Part shown: positions 62,429-64,000 of the stretch, piece after piece | How the letters are laid out: every line of letters begins with the position of its first letter | How positions within the stretch are numbered: the stretch's first letter is position 1 | DNA from: Sphingorhabdus sp. EL138 | Lineage (GTDB): Bacteria; Pseudomonadota; Alphaproteobacteria; Sphingomonadales; Sphingomonadaceae | DNA: 64,000 bases | Direction: 5' to 3' | Assembly: GCF_945890115.1 (NCBI RefSeq) | Contig: NZ_CAMDCK010000012.1 | Span: 28,982 to 92,981, forward strand | Notes under the pieces: generated by a model | Told to the model about the DNA's origin: nothing | Databases searched by the model: none | The model's input: the letters and a program-made list of their open reading frames with translations, nothing else | Program-made: the position numbers and the translations under genes

Positions 62429-62446
62429 GCGTCGTTTAAACGACGC
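62429..62446. promoter_or_regulatory. 18-bp perfect palindrome upstream of the OmpA-family lipoprotein gene
   Basis: GCGTCGTTTAAACGACGC is exactly self-complementary. Confidence 0.45.
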
Positions 62447-62559
62447 CGATGATGAACCTGCGATGATTATTTAAACTGGCGACATCATTTTACCTTAACG
62501 CAATTTTGTGCATTTTGTTGCCAAACCCCCATTTTTGGCCTTATGACGGAAATGTCCTT

Positions 62560-63897
62560 ATGGAACCTCTTGACCCTTTCCCGTGGTTTGATGCCGCAAC
62601 GATACTAGCGCTCATCGCCTTAAACGGTGTGTTCGCCATGTCGGAACTCGCCATCGTGTCCGCACGCACGGCGAAGCTGAAAGCTATGGCCGAAGACGGA
62701 AAGCGGGGCGCTTCGGCGGCACTGAGGTTGGGGCGCGACCCGGGCAAGTTCCTGTCTACTGTACAAATCGGTATAACGCTCATTGGCATAATTGCCGGCG
62801 CTTATTCAGGATCTACACTTGGCGGGCCTGTTGCTGATCGCATTGCCTTATGGGGTGTCGACCGCGAATGGTCCGAAACCTTGGGTTTCGGGATCGTTAT
62901 CAGCATAACCACTTATGCCTCGCTGGTTGTAGGCGAGCTGGTGCCAAAGCAATTTGCCCTTATCGCGCCAGAGCGAATCGCGGTTATCATGGCTGGCCCA
63001 ATGGAGCTGCTTGCGCGAATCACGGCTCCTATCGTGTGGACACTCGACAAATCAAGCGCGACCATCTTTCGCGCGCTTGGGCTTCGCCGCGATACGCGCG
63101 ATGCGCTGAGCGCCGAAGAGTTGCGCATGGTCTTTGCCGAAGCCACGCATGCCGGCATCATTGAGGAACATGAGCATAAGGTAATTGCGGGCGTTGTCCG
63201 CCTTGCCGACCGTCCGGTGCGTGAAGTCATGACGCCGCGTACCGATGTGGACCGCATTTCCGCGGATGCATCCGAGGAAGCGGTGCGCGATTCGCTCTTG
63301 AATTCACTGCACACCCGCTTGCCTGTAACGGGCGAAGACGGCGACGACATCATTGGTGTAGTCCAGTCACGTGACATCGTCGCGGCGCAAATTCGCGGCG
63401 AAGTTCTCGACATTCGTAAATTGATGCGCCGCGCCGAGATTATCCCGGATCAACTGGATGCCATGGACGCGCTCGAAATCCTGCGGTCATCCGATGTGCC
63501 AATGCTTTTGGTGCATGATGAATATGGTCATTTCGAAGGGATTGTGACGCCAAACGACCTTTTGGCTGCCATTGCTGGCGAATTCGCGTCGGACCAGGCG
63601 CAAGGCAGCGCGCCGAATATCATCACTCTGGATGACGGATCGATGCTGGTTTCAGGGTCTATGTCAGCCGATGCAATGGCCGAGGCGCTATCAATCGACC
63701 TGCCCGAAGATCGCGATTATGCAACGACAGCGGGACATGTGCTGCACATATTGCGGCATTTACCGTCGGAAGGTGAATCGTTCACAGATCAAGGCTGGCG
63801 CTTTGAAGTGGTCGACATGGATGGTCGCAAAATTGACAAGCTGCGCGTGCGACTTGCAGAAAAAGCAACCCGACAAGACGCAGTTGAGGGCTTGTGA
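62560..63897 (+). CDS. Hemolysin/CNNM-type transporter (DUF21 + CBS + CorC_HlyC)
   Basis: DUF21 N-terminus FAMSELAIVSARTAKLKAMAEDGKRGA; VMTPRTDVDRISAD CBS; C-terminal CorC-like DGWRFEV-type motif (DQGWRFEVVDMDGRKIDKLRV). Confidence 0.93.
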   Translation: MEPLDPFPWFDAATILALIALNGVFAMSELAIVSARTAKLKAMAEDGKRGASAALRLGRDPGKFLSTVQIGITLIGIIAGAYSGSTLGGPVADRIALWGVDREWSETLGFGIVISITTYASLVVGELVPKQFALIAPERIAVIMAGPMELLARITAPIVWTLDKSSATIFRALGLRRDTRDALSAEELRMVFAEATHAGIIEEHEHKVIAGVVRLADRPVREVMTPRTDVDRISADASEEAVRDSLLNSLHTRLPVTGEDGDDIIGVVQSRDIVAAQIRGEVLDIRKLMRRAEIIPDQLDAMDALEILRSSDVPMLLVHDEYGHFEGIVTPNDLLAAIAGEFASDQAQGSAPNIITLDDGSMLVSGSMSADAMAEALSIDLPEDRDYATTAGHVLHILRHLPSEGESFTDQGWRFEVVDMDGRKIDKLRVRLAEKATRQDAVEGL

Positions 63898-63968
63898 TTG
63901 CTTAATCGCTTGTTTAGGGCATTTGTTCACACGGAATACTAAGACATTAGCGTCCACAGGATATTGAT

Positions 63969-64000
63969 ATGGCCGATTTCTTTCTCCCTAAGAACAGCAA
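63969..64000 (+). CDS. Start of a gene cut by window end; MADFFLPKNS, possibly succinate dehydrogenase iron-sulfur subunit
   Basis: ATG with upstream AGGAT; only about 10 codons visible, identity tentative. Confidence 0.35.
   Translation, partial: MADFFLPKNS

Noticed and set aside
1-64000. tRNA, rRNA, transposase/IS or prophage genes
   Set aside because: Looked for typical T-arm strings in intergenic gaps and for DDE/integrase motifs in ORFs; none convincing. tRNAscan/Infernal would be needed to exclude them.

Overview
This looks like a chromosomal window from an alphaproteobacterium, probably a sphingomonad (inferred from overall gene content; not verified). It has two parts. (1) About 1-26.4 kb is a surface-polysaccharide locus. 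It holds Kdo nucleotide-sugar genes (kdsA 3' end, kdsB, kdsD/kpsF-like), a full dTDP-L-rhamnose set (rmlABCD) and a dTDP-L-rhamnose 4-epimerase-like SDR with a Cys-rich insertion. It also has an FkbM and a class I methyltransferase, two tandem SGNH-like proteins next to a GSCFA protein, and a long minus-strand run of large, often two-domain GT-B, GT2 and DUF5672-type glycosyltransferases. No Wzx/Wzy, ABC exporter or initiating transferase is visible, so the locus probably continues upstream. (2) About 27-64 kb is mostly conserved core genome: P450, TonB-like protein, DUF885, L21/L27, ManA/ManC/PMM, DUF2279, TetR, UDP-GlcA epimerase, PanC, MipZ, J-domain protein, Lhr-like helicase and PdeM, YggS, ThiE-like, DUF3576-LeuS-LptE-HolA, MsrB, PBP1, RibA, Xth, LolA, FtsK, UbiH-like, OmpA lipoprotein and a CBS/CorC transporter. 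No rRNA, tRNA, transposase or CRISPR was recognised. The best candidate for a poorly described system is the polysaccharide locus. Smaller observations include paired palindromes upstream of a TetR gene, a triple-hairpin tail after rpmA and an 18-bp perfect palindrome upstream of an OmpA-like gene. All family calls come from reading the sequence by eye; no database search was run.
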